From Sulfurimonas sp. HSL3-2 (lineage in GTDB: Bacteria; Campylobacterota; Campylobacteria; Campylobacterales; Sulfurimonadaceae), in contig NZ_CP147917.1 of assembly GCF_039645965.1 (NCBI RefSeq), forward strand, positions 310,001 through 374,000: a stretch of 64,000 bases of DNA. Direction: 5' to 3'. The translations under genes and the position numbers were made by a program. Every line of letters starts with the position of its first letter. Within the stretch, counting starts at the first letter, position 1. This document shows, piece after piece, positions 44,771 to 54,306 of the stretch. The notes under the pieces were generated by a model that made no database searches, was not told the DNA's origin, and saw only the letters and a program-made list of their open reading frames with translations.

Positions 44771-47700
44771 TTAAACAAATTTTTCAAACACTAAGCGTAA
44801 TAGGTCTTTGTTTACGATATTTTTTATGATCTCATGAACATAAAGTGCATCGCTTTCTTCCTCTTTGCTTGATGGATCTATCATCATTACAAAGTAAACT
44901 TCAGAGTTTATACCTTTAAGCTCATCCGTTAAGCCGGCAAGGTCTAAACCATTTAGTTCTTTATCAAATAGTGCAAGTTTATATCTATTTGTTTTTAACT
45001 TTTCTTTCATCTCATCTACATCTTTTGCTACTTCATAACTATATTTTAGTTCATCCAGTATGTGTGCAAAGAGTTTTGACTCGATCGTATTTTTCTTAGT
45101 AAGTAAGATATCCGCCGCATATGGTTTTTCTACATCGATATCAATATTTTCTTCTAAGACTGATATATTCTCTTCTTCTGCAGGCTCCGCATCGTTTTCA
45201 AGAACATCTAGAGCTTCTGGAGCTTCAGTCGGTTCTTCACTCTCTGTAGTTTGAGATTCTATCTCGATCTCATGCTCTTGAGTTGATTTCTCATCTTCGA
45301 TCTGTTTTGTTACATCTTCATTTAGTGAGAGCTCTTTCGCAGCTTTTTCATCCTGCACCTTTTGAGCTTTTACATCTACGATAAGATCAGCTAAAAAGTG
45401 ATTTAAGATAGAGATTATCTCAGAACGTACTAATGGTTTAGTCGTATACTCATCAAGTCCATGACTCAAAAATCGTTCTCTATCGCCTTTTAGAGCATTG
45501 GCTGTAAGTGCTACTATCGGAACGTGAGGAAGGTTGAAATCCTCTTCATAATCTAGTATCTCCTGAGTCGCTTCAACACCGTCAAGTACAGGCATCTGAA
45601 TATCCATAAATACGATGTTAAAGTTTCCGTTTTTACGTTTTTGGAAAGCTTCCAGTCCATTATTTGCTAGCGTTACTTCAATACCAAGATCTTCTAACGT
45701 TCTTTTTATCAGTTTCTGATTGATGATATTATCTTCAGCAACTAAAGCTTTTGCAGCAAATCTAGAGCTTTTTTCATCGAATTTTTTACGGCGTGCTCTT
45801 TTGTTTTTTTGCTCATTAAACGATGATGAATCATAGTTCTCCAAAACAGATCTTAATTTAGTCGTATTTAACGGCTCGTAAAGTGTTTTAAAGATATTTA
45901 ATCCAAGTGTCTCTATTTTCTTCATATAGTATGATTTTGTGATTAATACCATAGCTTCCGGTGACTTGCTGTAGTTAACAAGATCCTCTTCGTTTGCAAA
46001 ATCATAATCTACAAACATCAAATCATAACTGATCTGTTGTTCTAAAGTATTTAACTCGTTTAGATCTTTAAACGATGTATAGCTTACACCGTAGAAATCA
46101 AGATACTCACGAAGGTATTTACTTTGTGTCTTCTCTTTTGTATTAGAATCTAAGATCAACGCATTGATGTTAGAGAAGTTTCCTTTAATACTGTCATTGA
46201 GAGTTTCTATCTCTTCAAATTCCAGTGTAAAGAAGAACGTAGTTCCGTGACCGACTTCACTCTCAAGATCTAGCTGTCCGCCCATAAGTTCAACGAAACG
46301 GCTTGAGATCGTAAGACCAAGACCTGTACCGCCGTATTTACGTGTAATAGATGTATCGGCTTGACTGAATGCTTCGAAGATGCGAGATTTTTGTTCACTG
46401 GTAACACCTATACCGCTATCTTGAACTTGGAATCTGATTTTTACTTTACCGCTGTGCTCAGATTCTATACGGCGTATATCGACGTTAATGGCGCCGCCGC
46501 TGTTTGTAAATTTGACCGCATTAGAAAGAAGGTTGATAACGACCTCTTTAATCTTAGTAGGATCCCCTTTGATAGGACGTTCAAGTTCCGGATCGATATA
46601 ACAACCAAGATCGATATGTTTCTCAGATGCACGGACAGAATAGACTTCAACCGCACTTTCAAACTCATCGGTAGGATTAAATACGACCTCTTCGATCTCA
46701 AGTTTATTACTTTCGATTTTAGAAAGGTCAAGAATATTATTGATAATTTCAAGTAGGTTTTCCGATGATTTTTCAATAATATCGATAAACTCTCTTTGCT
46801 CTTCACTTAGATCAGTATCTTTAAGCAGTTCCGTAAACCCGACGATACCGTTAAGAGGAGTACGGATCTCATGTGACATATTTGCAAGGAACATTGATTT
46901 CGCTTCACTTGCTTCCATTGCGTACTCTTTATCGCGACGAGTTTGCTCGATGATATCTTCAAGTAGTTGGTAAGCCTGTGCTGTTCCAGAAGCAGTATCA
47001 AGGTTGATGTTTCTGTTGTCTTCATCATCACCCGTATCTTTTGCAACACGTCTTAAAACAGACTCGAGGTTTTTGATGTTTCTTGCGATATCGTTTGAAA
47101 GTAGGAATCCAAGGATACCGACAATTATAGAGATAACCCATATAGAGATTGCGATTACCAGGATTCTAATAGCATTTTCCTGTACAACTTTTGCTCTATT
47201 ATCCATCTCAGCAAGAATGATATCTTTTGCTTGTGTAATAACATTTTCTTTCTCAGAAAGCATAGTAAACCAAATACCGGACTCTGTATCGTATTCACCG
47301 CTTTTTGCAGCTTCTAGAATATTTGAACGCTCTTCTGTAATGTCATTACTTAAGTCAGTGTTGTCTTCATTGTTAAACAGGTCATTTAACTGTTTATATA
47401 TATTTGGATCGACTTCATCATAGGTAATAGAATCGGCTTTACCGATAAAAGAGAGCCATTTGTTGATCGCATCTGATTCAAGCGGAGTTGAACGAGCAAG
47501 TGTATATGAGATGTAATCTCTTTCAGCAGCTGTATACTCTTGTGCACGTACGAGTGAAAGATAAGCAGTAACAAGCGAAGATATTTTTTCGTCAACGTGA
47601 ATATTTGCAATGTTTTCCACTTTAACAAGAATGTCATCCTGTGCTTTTCCGTAAGTGTTATAAAAGACATCATCGAAATTTATTTTCTGATCATCGACAA

Positions 47701-48106
47701 GTGCTCTTACATTTTTTGTCTTTTTCATAATAGTAGATATAGATGCACTGTTTTTACAAGCTTGACAATTTGCTGTACCCTTAGAGTGGTCATGTATACT
47801 TGTATTGTCTTGTATATAAGATAAATACTCTTGGGCACTTTGCGTTACCAAGTCTCTTTGAGCAAGAAGTGATTTATGCGTTGTCGGAGAAGAGTTTCCA
47901 AGATACATAATAGTCATACCACGTTCACGAGACATATTATCCAGTAAGTTGGTCAGATATCTATTCTCTTTTAGTTTCGCTTGTAATTGTTTGGCACTGC
48001 CATAGCTTGAATATGCGTTATACACATAATATGAAGCTAATGCGAAAAGAATAATAATTGGAAATAAACTTATTAGTCTTAGCCTGTTTTTAAGTCCTAT
48101 TTGCAT
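44771..48106 (-). CDS. Hybrid histidine kinase with NIT-type sensor and three receiver-like domains
   Basis: 1111 residues. Transmembrane helices at about 11-30 and 312-335 bracket a helical periplasmic sensor that resembles the NIT (nitrate/nitrite-sensing) domain: LLDNMSRERGMTIMYLGNS matches its hallmark. An insertion there holds HDH (105-107) and CQAC (114-117). HisKA follows with phosphoacceptor His412 (ANMSHEIRTPLNG), then an ATPase domain with VINLLSNAVKFT, QDSGIGV and GGTGLGL. A divergent receiver domain, a canonical receiver with Asp835 (VFMDIQMP), an acidic linker and a third divergent receiver (ALFDKELNG) complete it. The ligand is unknown. It lies 12 bases after the HPt gene. Confidence 0.88.
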   Translation of the reverse strand: MQIGLKNRLRLISLFPIIILFALASYYVYNAYSSYGSAKQLQAKLKENRYLTNLLDNMSRERGMTIMYLGNSSPTTHKSLLAQRDLVTQSAQEYLSYIQDNTSIHDHSKGTANCQACKNSASISTIMKKTKNVRALVDDQKINFDDVFYNTYGKAQDDILVKVENIANIHVDEKISSLVTAYLSLVRAQEYTAAERDYISYTLARSTPLESDAINKWLSFIGKADSITYDEVDPNIYKQLNDLFNNEDNTDLSNDITEERSNILEAAKSGEYDTESGIWFTMLSEKENVITQAKDIILAEMDNRAKVVQENAIRILVIAISIWVISIIVGILGFLLSNDIARNIKNLESVLRRVAKDTGDDEDNRNINLDTASGTAQAYQLLEDIIEQTRRDKEYAMEASEAKSMFLANMSHEIRTPLNGIVGFTELLKDTDLSEEQREFIDIIEKSSENLLEIINNILDLSKIESNKLEIEEVVFNPTDEFESAVEVYSVRASEKHIDLGCYIDPELERPIKGDPTKIKEVVINLLSNAVKFTNSGGAINVDIRRIESEHSGKVKIRFQVQDSGIGVTSEQKSRIFEAFSQADTSITRKYGGTGLGLTISSRFVELMGGQLDLESEVGHGTTFFFTLEFEEIETLNDSIKGNFSNINALILDSNTKEKTQSKYLREYLDFYGVSYTSFKDLNELNTLEQQISYDLMFVDYDFANEEDLVNYSKSPEAMVLITKSYYMKKIETLGLNIFKTLYEPLNTTKLRSVLENYDSSSFNEQKNKRARRKKFDEKSSRFAAKALVAEDNIINQKLIKRTLEDLGIEVTLANNGLEAFQKRKNGNFNIVFMDIQMPVLDGVEATQEILDYEEDFNLPHVPIVALTANALKGDRERFLSHGLDEYTTKPLVRSEIISILNHFLADLIVDVKAQKVQDEKAAKELSLNEDVTKQIEDEKSTQEHEIEIESQTTESEEPTEAPEALDVLENDAEPAEEENISVLEENIDIDVEKPYAADILLTKKNTIESKLFAHILDELKYSYEVAKDVDEMKEKLKTNRYKLALFDKELNGLDLAGLTDELKGINSEVYFVMMIDPSSKEEESDALYVHEIIKNIVNKDLLRLVFEKFV

Positions 48107-48118
48107 TATCTAACTTCC

Positions 48119-50032
48119 TTATATTTGATTTATGTAATTTTTAAAACTAACTAACAGCTGTTTTGCTTGTTGCTCATCATATACAGATGTCAACTCCTCT
48201 AAAACTTTTGAGACTTTATTTAAACGAAGATTATCAGAAGCACCTTTGATGCTTATTGCTAACTTTTTAAGTGTATCAAAGTCATTATTATCTATCGCAT
48301 TTTCTAAACTGCCTGCCATCTCGTTTGCCTGCTCTTTAAACTCTGTTAACAGCTGGTTGACGATATCTTCATTAAATCCAAGTTCATTTGCTGTTGCAGA
48401 TTTATTATAATCAAGGGTATCCGCTTCTTCAAATGACGTAGGTTCTTCCTCTAAAGAAACCGGTAGAAGGTCATTAAAATCAGATGTTTCTTCACTGCCG
48501 ATCTCTTCATCTTCCGGTAGGTCTAGCTTTTCTTCAAAGCTATAGTCATCTACAGCTAGCGGTTCAGTTGCTTGTTCTTCTTCTTGAGTCTCTTCATTGT
48601 CTAAAAAATCGTGATGTTCCAGAGTGATTGGCTCATCATCATGATATTTGATCCCGACATTATAGATATCGTCTTCTTCGATATCTGCCGGCTCATTGAA
48701 ATCTTGTTCATGAAGAATATTGTTATCTTTTAGAGGGATCTCTTCTTCAAAAGCATGCTTGTCGTGTTCAGGCATAGGCTCTATATACTCTTCCAGCTCT
48801 TCCTGCTCTTCCATCAAGTCATTTTTAAGTTCGATATCTTCCGTTGGGCTTTCTTGCTCAGGTTCAATGAAGCTTTCTTCTTCGAAAGTGTCCATCTCAA
48901 CAGAAGGAGTCTCTTGAGGCATTGTTTCTACTATCTCTTTACCTTCAAGCTTTGCAATGATTTTATAGAAATGATCAAGGTTGGCTCTTACTTCATCCAT
49001 ATTGTCTGAACTGTTGATTATGCTCAATACTTCAAAAGCATCTTCGATTCTTAAGTTCGCAGCCACACCTTTTAATTTATGTGATAAAAGCTTGACGCCG
49101 TCAAAGTCAACATTTTCTATATGATTATATAACTCATCTTTAAAATCATATGACTGCTGTATGAAGTCTCCTATAAACTCTTCGATCAGGTCTACAGGCA
49201 GCCCAAGTTCATCTGACGCGACATGCGGATCATAAGCATAATCTTTGCTGACTTGTAAGTTGTCGATATATTTTTGATCGGCAGCACTTACTGTATAGTC
49301 TCCGAGCATAGGTTTCTCTGAAGGTTTCTTTTCTACCGGTGCTTCTTCGACTTCATTAGCGCCATAAATATCGATTGACGACTCTAACTCATCCATCGGC
49401 TCAAATTCTTGACTTTCATCAGCCGCTTCATGTAACGGCTCTAGAGTTTGACTTTCTTCAGGAGGCATATAGATATCTTCAATATCTAACGGTGCATTGA
49501 AGTCGAAGTCATAAGGGTCTTCGATCACTTTTTCATGTACCGGAGTCTCAAATACATCAGGTTCACTAAGTTCAAAAGGTTGTGCATCTTCAAAGTCCGG
49601 CAGACCTTCTTCTTCTGTTTCTTCTATGACCTCTTCAGGCATTGCAAATTTTGGAGCAGGAATCTCTCTCGTTTTCTCTTCAGGTTCTTGACTGACTACA
49701 CCGCCGTCTATGGCTCTGAGTTTTGAAAGGGTTATTGCATATGCAGGTTGATCTGGTGCGTCGGAAAGGTAAATAGTCTCTAGTTCTAAATTAGCGGAAA
49801 AGTTTTTTTTCTTTGCGCTAATTATAACTTTTGCTTCATGAATATCCGAGTGGAGTATGTAGTAAATCCAATTGAAGTTTTTAAAATTATGAATGTAATT
49901 AGGTTTTTTTACAAAAAGGTCTGCAAAATCAGTACATTCGTTTTGTAGCTCTGCTAAATTTTTAAATCCTAACTGTTTTAAATCTTTTTCGTCTATTCCA
50001 ATAAACTCTTGCTTATGATTGTATATCAGCAT
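48119..50032 (-). CDS. HPt phosphotransfer protein with two HPt modules, one degenerate
   Basis: 637 residues. An N-terminal domain of about 105 residues is of unknown family. A long acidic, low-complexity linker follows. HPt module 1 (about 270-360) has the phosphorylatable His318 in LLSHKLKGVAANLR. After another acidic stretch (about 370-545), HPt module 2 (547-637) has the same frame LAISIKGASDNLR, but the histidine position is Ile593, so it cannot carry phosphate. Module 1 should shuttle phosphate between the kinase receiver and the CheY-like protein. Module 2 may be a binding or inhibitory decoy. It lies between the PAS protein and the hybrid kinase gene. Confidence 0.75.
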   Translation of the reverse strand: MLIYNHKQEFIGIDEKDLKQLGFKNLAELQNECTDFADLFVKKPNYIHNFKNFNWIYYILHSDIHEAKVIISAKKKNFSANLELETIYLSDAPDQPAYAITLSKLRAIDGGVVSQEPEEKTREIPAPKFAMPEEVIEETEEEGLPDFEDAQPFELSEPDVFETPVHEKVIEDPYDFDFNAPLDIEDIYMPPEESQTLEPLHEAADESQEFEPMDELESSIDIYGANEVEEAPVEKKPSEKPMLGDYTVSAADQKYIDNLQVSKDYAYDPHVASDELGLPVDLIEEFIGDFIQQSYDFKDELYNHIENVDFDGVKLLSHKLKGVAANLRIEDAFEVLSIINSSDNMDEVRANLDHFYKIIAKLEGKEIVETMPQETPSVEMDTFEEESFIEPEQESPTEDIELKNDLMEEQEELEEYIEPMPEHDKHAFEEEIPLKDNNILHEQDFNEPADIEEDDIYNVGIKYHDDEPITLEHHDFLDNEETQEEEQATEPLAVDDYSFEEKLDLPEDEEIGSEETSDFNDLLPVSLEEEPTSFEEADTLDYNKSATANELGFNEDIVNQLLTEFKEQANEMAGSLENAIDNNDFDTLKKLAISIKGASDNLRLNKVSKVLEELTSVYDEQQAKQLLVSFKNYINQI

Positions 50033-50041
50033 ACTTATTCC

Positions 50042-50455
50042 TTATTTTTCAGCTTCAAGCATTTTTGCGTATAATGCACTGGCTTCTTCAATATTTTTTC
50101 TACTTGCAGGTTTACGCGCTGCGATATACCCTGTTATTTTTTTATCTTCATCAAATACCGGAGTGATCTCTGTTTCGACCCAGTAGTATAGACCGTCTTT
50201 TCGTAGATTTTTTACAAAGCCGTGCCATGTCTGACCTGATTGTATGTCTTTCCACATCTGGGCAAATGCGGCTTTTGGCATATCGGGATGTCTTATGATG
50301 TTGTGAGGCTTTCCTATGAGTTCTTCAGATGTATATCCTGAAATCTCGCAAAACTTCCTATTTGCAAATGTAATGACACCTTTTGTATCCGTTTCACTTA
50401 CGATAGCCCTTCCTTCAAAGTGATACTCTTCATCTACTACTTTTGGTCTATTCAT
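50042..50455 (-). CDS. Single PAS-domain protein, Aer/CetB-like
   Basis: 137 residues, one PAS domain and little else. The segment GVITFANRKFCEISGYTSEELIGKPHNIIRHPDMPKAAF matches the PAS of the energy-taxis proteins Aer and Campylobacter CetB/CetC, which bind FAD; the WHGFVKNLRKDGLYYWVETEITPV part is also typical. It probably senses redox state. As the first gene of the row that holds an HPt protein, hybrid kinase and CheY-like regulator, it may supply input to that phosphorelay, or be part of a taxis receptor elsewhere. Confidence 0.82.
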   Translation of the reverse strand: MNRPKVVDEEYHFEGRAIVSETDTKGVITFANRKFCEISGYTSEELIGKPHNIIRHPDMPKAAFAQMWKDIQSGQTWHGFVKNLRKDGLYYWVETEITPVFDEDKKITGYIAARKPASRKNIEEASALYAKMLEAEK

Positions 50456-50514
50456 GCTAAAAACCTTAAAATCTAAGTTGGGGACAATATAACATATTAT
50501 TAACTAAAAATGAC

Positions 50515-52311
50515 TTATTTGTAAGATAATTTTATAGTTTTTGCATCTTTTTGGTTTAATATAGAAGCAATTTCATCTTCGCTTGCAGATTTAATCATTT
50601 CAAATGTCCCAAAATAGCTTAAAAGCTTTTGTATCTTTGCAGAAGATATTCCGTTTAATGATAAAAGTTTACTTTCTTGGTCAAGTTTTAGCTTGGTTTT
50701 TTTATGGAATGTAATAGCACTTCTATGGGCTTCATCTCTGAGTCTTTGGACAAACTGCAGTCTTTTGTCCGTAGTCTTTAAGTTGAAACTCTCATAGAGG
50801 GTATGGATGATGTCTCTTGCTTCACCTTTAGCTCTGTGGGATTTTGCGTCTATCTTCTCTTTTGATATGGCAATGACGTCTAAAAAGACTCCACTCGATT
50901 CAATGAGCTGCTCTGCAAGTTTAAGCAGTGTCTCTCCGCCGTCGAGTATCCACAGATCAGGCGGAGTGTTTTTTTCGAAACTTTCGATCCTTTTTGTCAG
51001 TATCTCTTTCATCTGGGCATATTCATCACGGGCTTCAAGATGATAGGTCCTGTAAGATCCTTTGTCGAACGCACCGTTTTCATACACTACCATTGCTCCG
51101 ACTGTTGCCTGACCTGCCATATGAGAGTTGTCAAAGACCTCTATCCGTAAAGGTAAACGCTGAAGTTTGAAAAGCTCTTTTACTGCTGCAGCCAGCTCAT
51201 AAGTATTATCTGATTTTGTCTTATTCAGCAGTTCATCGGCATTGAGTAAAGCCAGATCGATCAGTCTTTTTTTATCGCCTCGTTTAGGATTTGAGATATC
51301 GGCTTTTTTACCGAATAAAGAGGAGAGGTACTCTTCTAAAACCGCTTTTGATTCAAACTCGTCAGCTACTAAAATCGGTGCGATGATAGGAGGTGCTTCG
51401 TTTCCGTAGTACTCCATGATCGCGCGGTAATATATCTCGTCTTTGTCAAAGCCTTCGTTTAGATAGATAAAATCATGTGAAGATGAGACCACTTTACCGT
51501 TTCTCATAAAGACCCTGACAACGACTGCACGGTTCTCTTTGTACGATATGCAGAAAATGTCGAAGTTGTCGTTTGAAGCAAGATCTATTTGAGATATAAT
51601 ATTAGATTTTTCTATACTTTGAACTCTGTTTTTTATCTCGTTTGCCTCTTCGAAACGAAGCTCTTCAGCATAAAAAAACATCTTTTCTTTAAGCTCTTTA
51701 ATAAGCTCTTTTTTGTTTTCTATATAACTTACGGCTTTGTCTATCTCTTTTTGATAAAGTTCACTTTTGATATTAAACTCGCATGGTGCCAGACATTTTT
51801 TTATCTGATAGTACAGACACGCTTTTTTGCCTTTGAGACAGCTTTTTTTCTGGACAAGTTTACAGAGTTCGTAGATGGAATCAAGGATATCTCTGGCTCC
51901 TACGGAGTAGGGACCGAAATACTTTACCTCTTTAGCGTTTATGATCTTTCTTGTTATATCAAACCTTGGATATTTTTCTGAATAGTCTATGTAGATGTAA
52001 GGATAGGTCTTGTCATCGCGAAGCAGGATATTGTATTTTGGTTTGAGCTGCTTGATAAGGGAGTTTTCAAGTATAAGTGCGTCATGTTCGCTGTTTACGA
52101 CTATGTAGTTCATAGACGCTGTCTCGTTTAGCATCTTTACGATTCTTGGATTCAGAGCGGGATTTGGACGAAGTGAAGGAGTAAAGTACCAGTAGCTTTT
52201 TACACGGTTTTTAAGGTTCTTTGCTTTACCGATGTAAAGGAGCTGCCCTTTTTCATTAAAATACTGATATATTCCCGCAGATTGCGGCAGGTTTTTAATC
52301 TTGTCTATCAT
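50515..52311 (-). CDS. uvrC: Excinuclease ABC subunit C
   Basis: 598 residues. UvrC makes both incisions in nucleotide-excision repair. The N-terminal GIY-YIG nuclease ([27 protein letters not shown]), the UVR segment ([21 protein letters not shown]), the RNase-H-like C-terminal nuclease ([31 protein letters not shown]) and a final helix-hairpin-helix are all present. It overlaps the 3' end of the upstream small gene by 17 bases. Confidence 0.97.
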   Translation of the reverse strand: MIDKIKNLPQSAGIYQYFNEKGQLLYIGKAKNLKNRVKSYWYFTPSLRPNPALNPRIVKMLNETASMNYIVVNSEHDALILENSLIKQLKPKYNILLRDDKTYPYIYIDYSEKYPRFDITRKIINAKEVKYFGPYSVGARDILDSIYELCKLVQKKSCLKGKKACLYYQIKKCLAPCEFNIKSELYQKEIDKAVSYIENKKELIKELKEKMFFYAEELRFEEANEIKNRVQSIEKSNIISQIDLASNDNFDIFCISYKENRAVVVRVFMRNGKVVSSSHDFIYLNEGFDKDEIYYRAIMEYYGNEAPPIIAPILVADEFESKAVLEEYLSSLFGKKADISNPKRGDKKRLIDLALLNADELLNKTKSDNTYELAAAVKELFKLQRLPLRIEVFDNSHMAGQATVGAMVVYENGAFDKGSYRTYHLEARDEYAQMKEILTKRIESFEKNTPPDLWILDGGETLLKLAEQLIESSGVFLDVIAISKEKIDAKSHRAKGEARDIIHTLYESFNLKTTDKRLQFVQRLRDEAHRSAITFHKKTKLKLDQESKLLSLNGISSAKIQKLLSYFGTFEMIKSASEDEIASILNQKDAKTIKLSYK

Positions 52312-52741
52312 TTAAAATCTTACGGATATCCTCTATAACATCGTACAATCGTTCATCTTGTGCACTGTTGACAAACTCGGCATGTGAGCGTTCAGGAAAT
52401 GTCTCATGTGTACTTGATCCTTCATGCAGACTTTCATCTTTGTAGGGTTTAAAAGAGACATAGGCTCGTATATCGGTAAAAGCTGCATCTTTACATTCGA
52501 CAGGAGGCATTTGCTTTAATGGTGTTTTAATAGATTGTATTATAATATCAAATTCCTGTTTAGCCCAAGGATGACTAAGTACAAAATTGAGGGTATTGTT
52601 TTTAAAATATCCGTAAACAATCATTTTTTGCAGATGCATCGGGAAAAGTTCTTGAATTTTTTTTATACAGCGAATTTTAGATAATTTTGAAAATTGAGGT
52701 TTACTTTGCAAAGAAGAGACAATCTGGTTAGCATTTTTCAT
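52295..52741 (-). CDS. DUF721-like small protein (possible DciA-type)
   Basis: 148 residues. The central part, [23 protein letters not shown] followed by [12 protein letters not shown], resembles the DUF721/DciA fold (a strand, then W-aromatic helix, then IR-strand). DciA is a loader of the replicative helicase in many bacteria. Similarity is weak and I would not assign the function. The C-terminal third is Ser/His-rich and probably disordered. It overlaps uvrC by 17 bases; on the other side it is divergent and overlapping with the small lipoprotein gene. Confidence 0.5.
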   Translation of the reverse strand: MKNANQIVSSLQSKPQFSKLSKIRCIKKIQELFPMHLQKMIVYGYFKNNTLNFVLSHPWAKQEFDIIIQSIKTPLKQMPPVECKDAAFTDIRAYVSFKPYKDESLHEGSSTHETFPERSHAEFVNSAQDERLYDVIEDIRKILNDRQD

Positions 52742-52855
52742 ATCGTCATTATAGCATTGTTATCGTTAAATATGTTTGGATGCGGTTACAAAGCGGCTCC
52801 ATACTATGAAGATAATGATACTACTACAAATCAAGTAAAAGCAGATAGCAAATGA
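52706..52855 (+). CDS. 49-residue lipoprotein (LptM/YifL-like), coupled to nadB
   Basis: TTG start with GAGGT a few bases upstream (52696-52700). The product has a hydrophobic helix ([17 protein letters not shown]) and then the lipobox GCGYKAAPYYEDNDTT, with the Gly-Cys-Gly-Tyr-Lys-x-x-x-Tyr pattern of the small lipoproteins of the LptM/YifL (LPAM) type. Its TGA stop overlaps the ATG of nadB by four bases, so it is coupled to nadB. The 5' end overlaps the divergent DUF721-like gene by 36 bases. Too short for usual ORF cut-offs. Confidence 0.6.
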   Translation: MQRRDNLVSIFHIVIIALLSLNMFGCGYKAAPYYEDNDTTTNQVKADSK

Positions 52856-54297
52856 TAAAATATGATGTAATCATTGTTGGTGCGGGGATAGCCGGTCTTT
52901 ACGCGGCTATGAACATACCAAGAGATAAAAAAGTACTTATAATCAATAAGCGTGAGACTTTTAAATGCAACAGTTTTTATGCACAAGGCGGTATTGCACT
53001 GGCGGTTGATAAAGATGATATTCCTGTACATATAGAAGACACGCTGAATGCGGGTGACGGTCTTTGTGATAAAGATGCAGTCGATGTGCTGAGTGAAAAC
53101 TCCCGTGAGGTCATTGACAATATCATCAAGATGGGTTTTGAGTTCGATAAAGACAGCGAAGGCAATCTTTTATATACAAAAGAGGCGGCTCACTCAAGAG
53201 AGAGGATCCTGCATGCCGGCGGTGATGCCACAGGAAGATATCTGCATCTTTTTCTGCTTGAACACAACCCTCATCCGATGCTTTTTGACGCAAGAGTCGT
53301 GGACCTTTTGATAAAAGATAACGAGTGTTACGGTGTTACGGTTCTCGATCATAGAGAGCTCAGAAATATCTATGCAGAAAAAGTGATCATCGCAAGCGGC
53401 GGTGTCGGTTCGCTTTATGAGTATCACACAAACGCTCCTACGATCAGCGGCGATATGCAGGGATTGTGTGTCATGAAAGGGATCAAGCTTGAGATGATGG
53501 AGATGATGCAGTTTCATCCCACAGTATATGTCGGAAATGAGTCGGCACAAAAACTCCTGCTTACAGAAGCGTTAAGAGGAGAGGGTGCTACTATCGAGGA
53601 CAAGTTTGGCAGAAGATTTTTATTTGATTATGACCCAAGAGGCGAGCTTGCTTCCCGCGATATCGTCAGTAAAGCGATCTATGACTATAAGAAAAAGACG
53701 GGTTCAGAGGTATATCTCTCCTTTAAGAACTTCAATTACGAGTATTTTATACACAGATTTCCAAATATCTACAAGAGTATGAAGCTCTTTGGTTATGACC
53801 TGCCAAATGACAGAGTCCCTATCTCTCCGGCATTTCACTATGCGATCGGCGGAATAAAGACTGATCTGAGTGCAAGAGTCGAGGGAATCGGGTCGTTATA
53901 TGCGATAGGTGAAGTTGCTTCAACAGGTGTCCACGGGGCAAACAGACTTGCTTCTAACTCCCTGCTTGAGGGACTGGTCTTTGCAAAACGTGCCGTTGAA
54001 GATATCTTAAAAGATACAACAAAAAAACCGTTTGTCGAGTTTGATGTCGTCAAAGACGTGATGAGTTACAAAGAGGATAAAGAGAAGAAAAATCTTCTTC
54101 GTAAAATTATGTGGGACAAAGTGTCTATTGTCAGGACAAAAGAGGGATTAACAGAAGCATTAGAACAGATTAATGCTCTTTTAAATGAAAAAATTGGTAA
54201 ACTTCTTAAATTTCGTTTACTGACGGCAAAAGAGATAGTTACTTCAGCCTTAAAACGAGAAAAATCTATTGGTGTGCACACCATAGAAGAAAACTAG
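52852..54297 (+). CDS. nadB: L-aspartate oxidase
   Basis: 481 residues. NadB oxidises aspartate to iminoaspartate for NAD synthesis, with NadA. The FAD-binding motif is GAGIAGLYAAMN (11-22), followed by NSFYAQGGIALA, and the active-site region has HSRERILHAGGDATGR and the later HGANRLASNSLLEGLVFA. It belongs to the succinate dehydrogenase/fumarate reductase flavoprotein superfamily; no FrdB-type partner is near, which supports NadB. nadA is not in the window. ATG 52852 overlaps the preceding lipoprotein stop. Confidence 0.95.
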   Translation: MIKYDVIIVGAGIAGLYAAMNIPRDKKVLIINKRETFKCNSFYAQGGIALAVDKDDIPVHIEDTLNAGDGLCDKDAVDVLSENSREVIDNIIKMGFEFDKDSEGNLLYTKEAAHSRERILHAGGDATGRYLHLFLLEHNPHPMLFDARVVDLLIKDNECYGVTVLDHRELRNIYAEKVIIASGGVGSLYEYHTNAPTISGDMQGLCVMKGIKLEMMEMMQFHPTVYVGNESAQKLLLTEALRGEGATIEDKFGRRFLFDYDPRGELASRDIVSKAIYDYKKKTGSEVYLSFKNFNYEYFIHRFPNIYKSMKLFGYDLPNDRVPISPAFHYAIGGIKTDLSARVEGIGSLYAIGEVASTGVHGANRLASNSLLEGLVFAKRAVEDILKDTTKKPFVEFDVVKDVMSYKEDKEKKNLLRKIMWDKVSIVRTKEGLTEALEQINALLNEKIGKLLKFRLLTAKEIVTSALKREKSIGVHTIEEN

Positions 54298-54306
54298 GAG
54301 AGCGTA

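Noticed and set aside
46361-46756. Long plus-strand ORFs opposite the hybrid kinase gene (also 47004-47423 and 17528-17911)
   Set aside because: They are antisense shadows of well-supported genes and show no protein-like features.
48420-49640. Tandem repeats in the acidic linkers of the HPt protein
   Set aside because: Acidic bias is strong but no regular repeat unit is visible.
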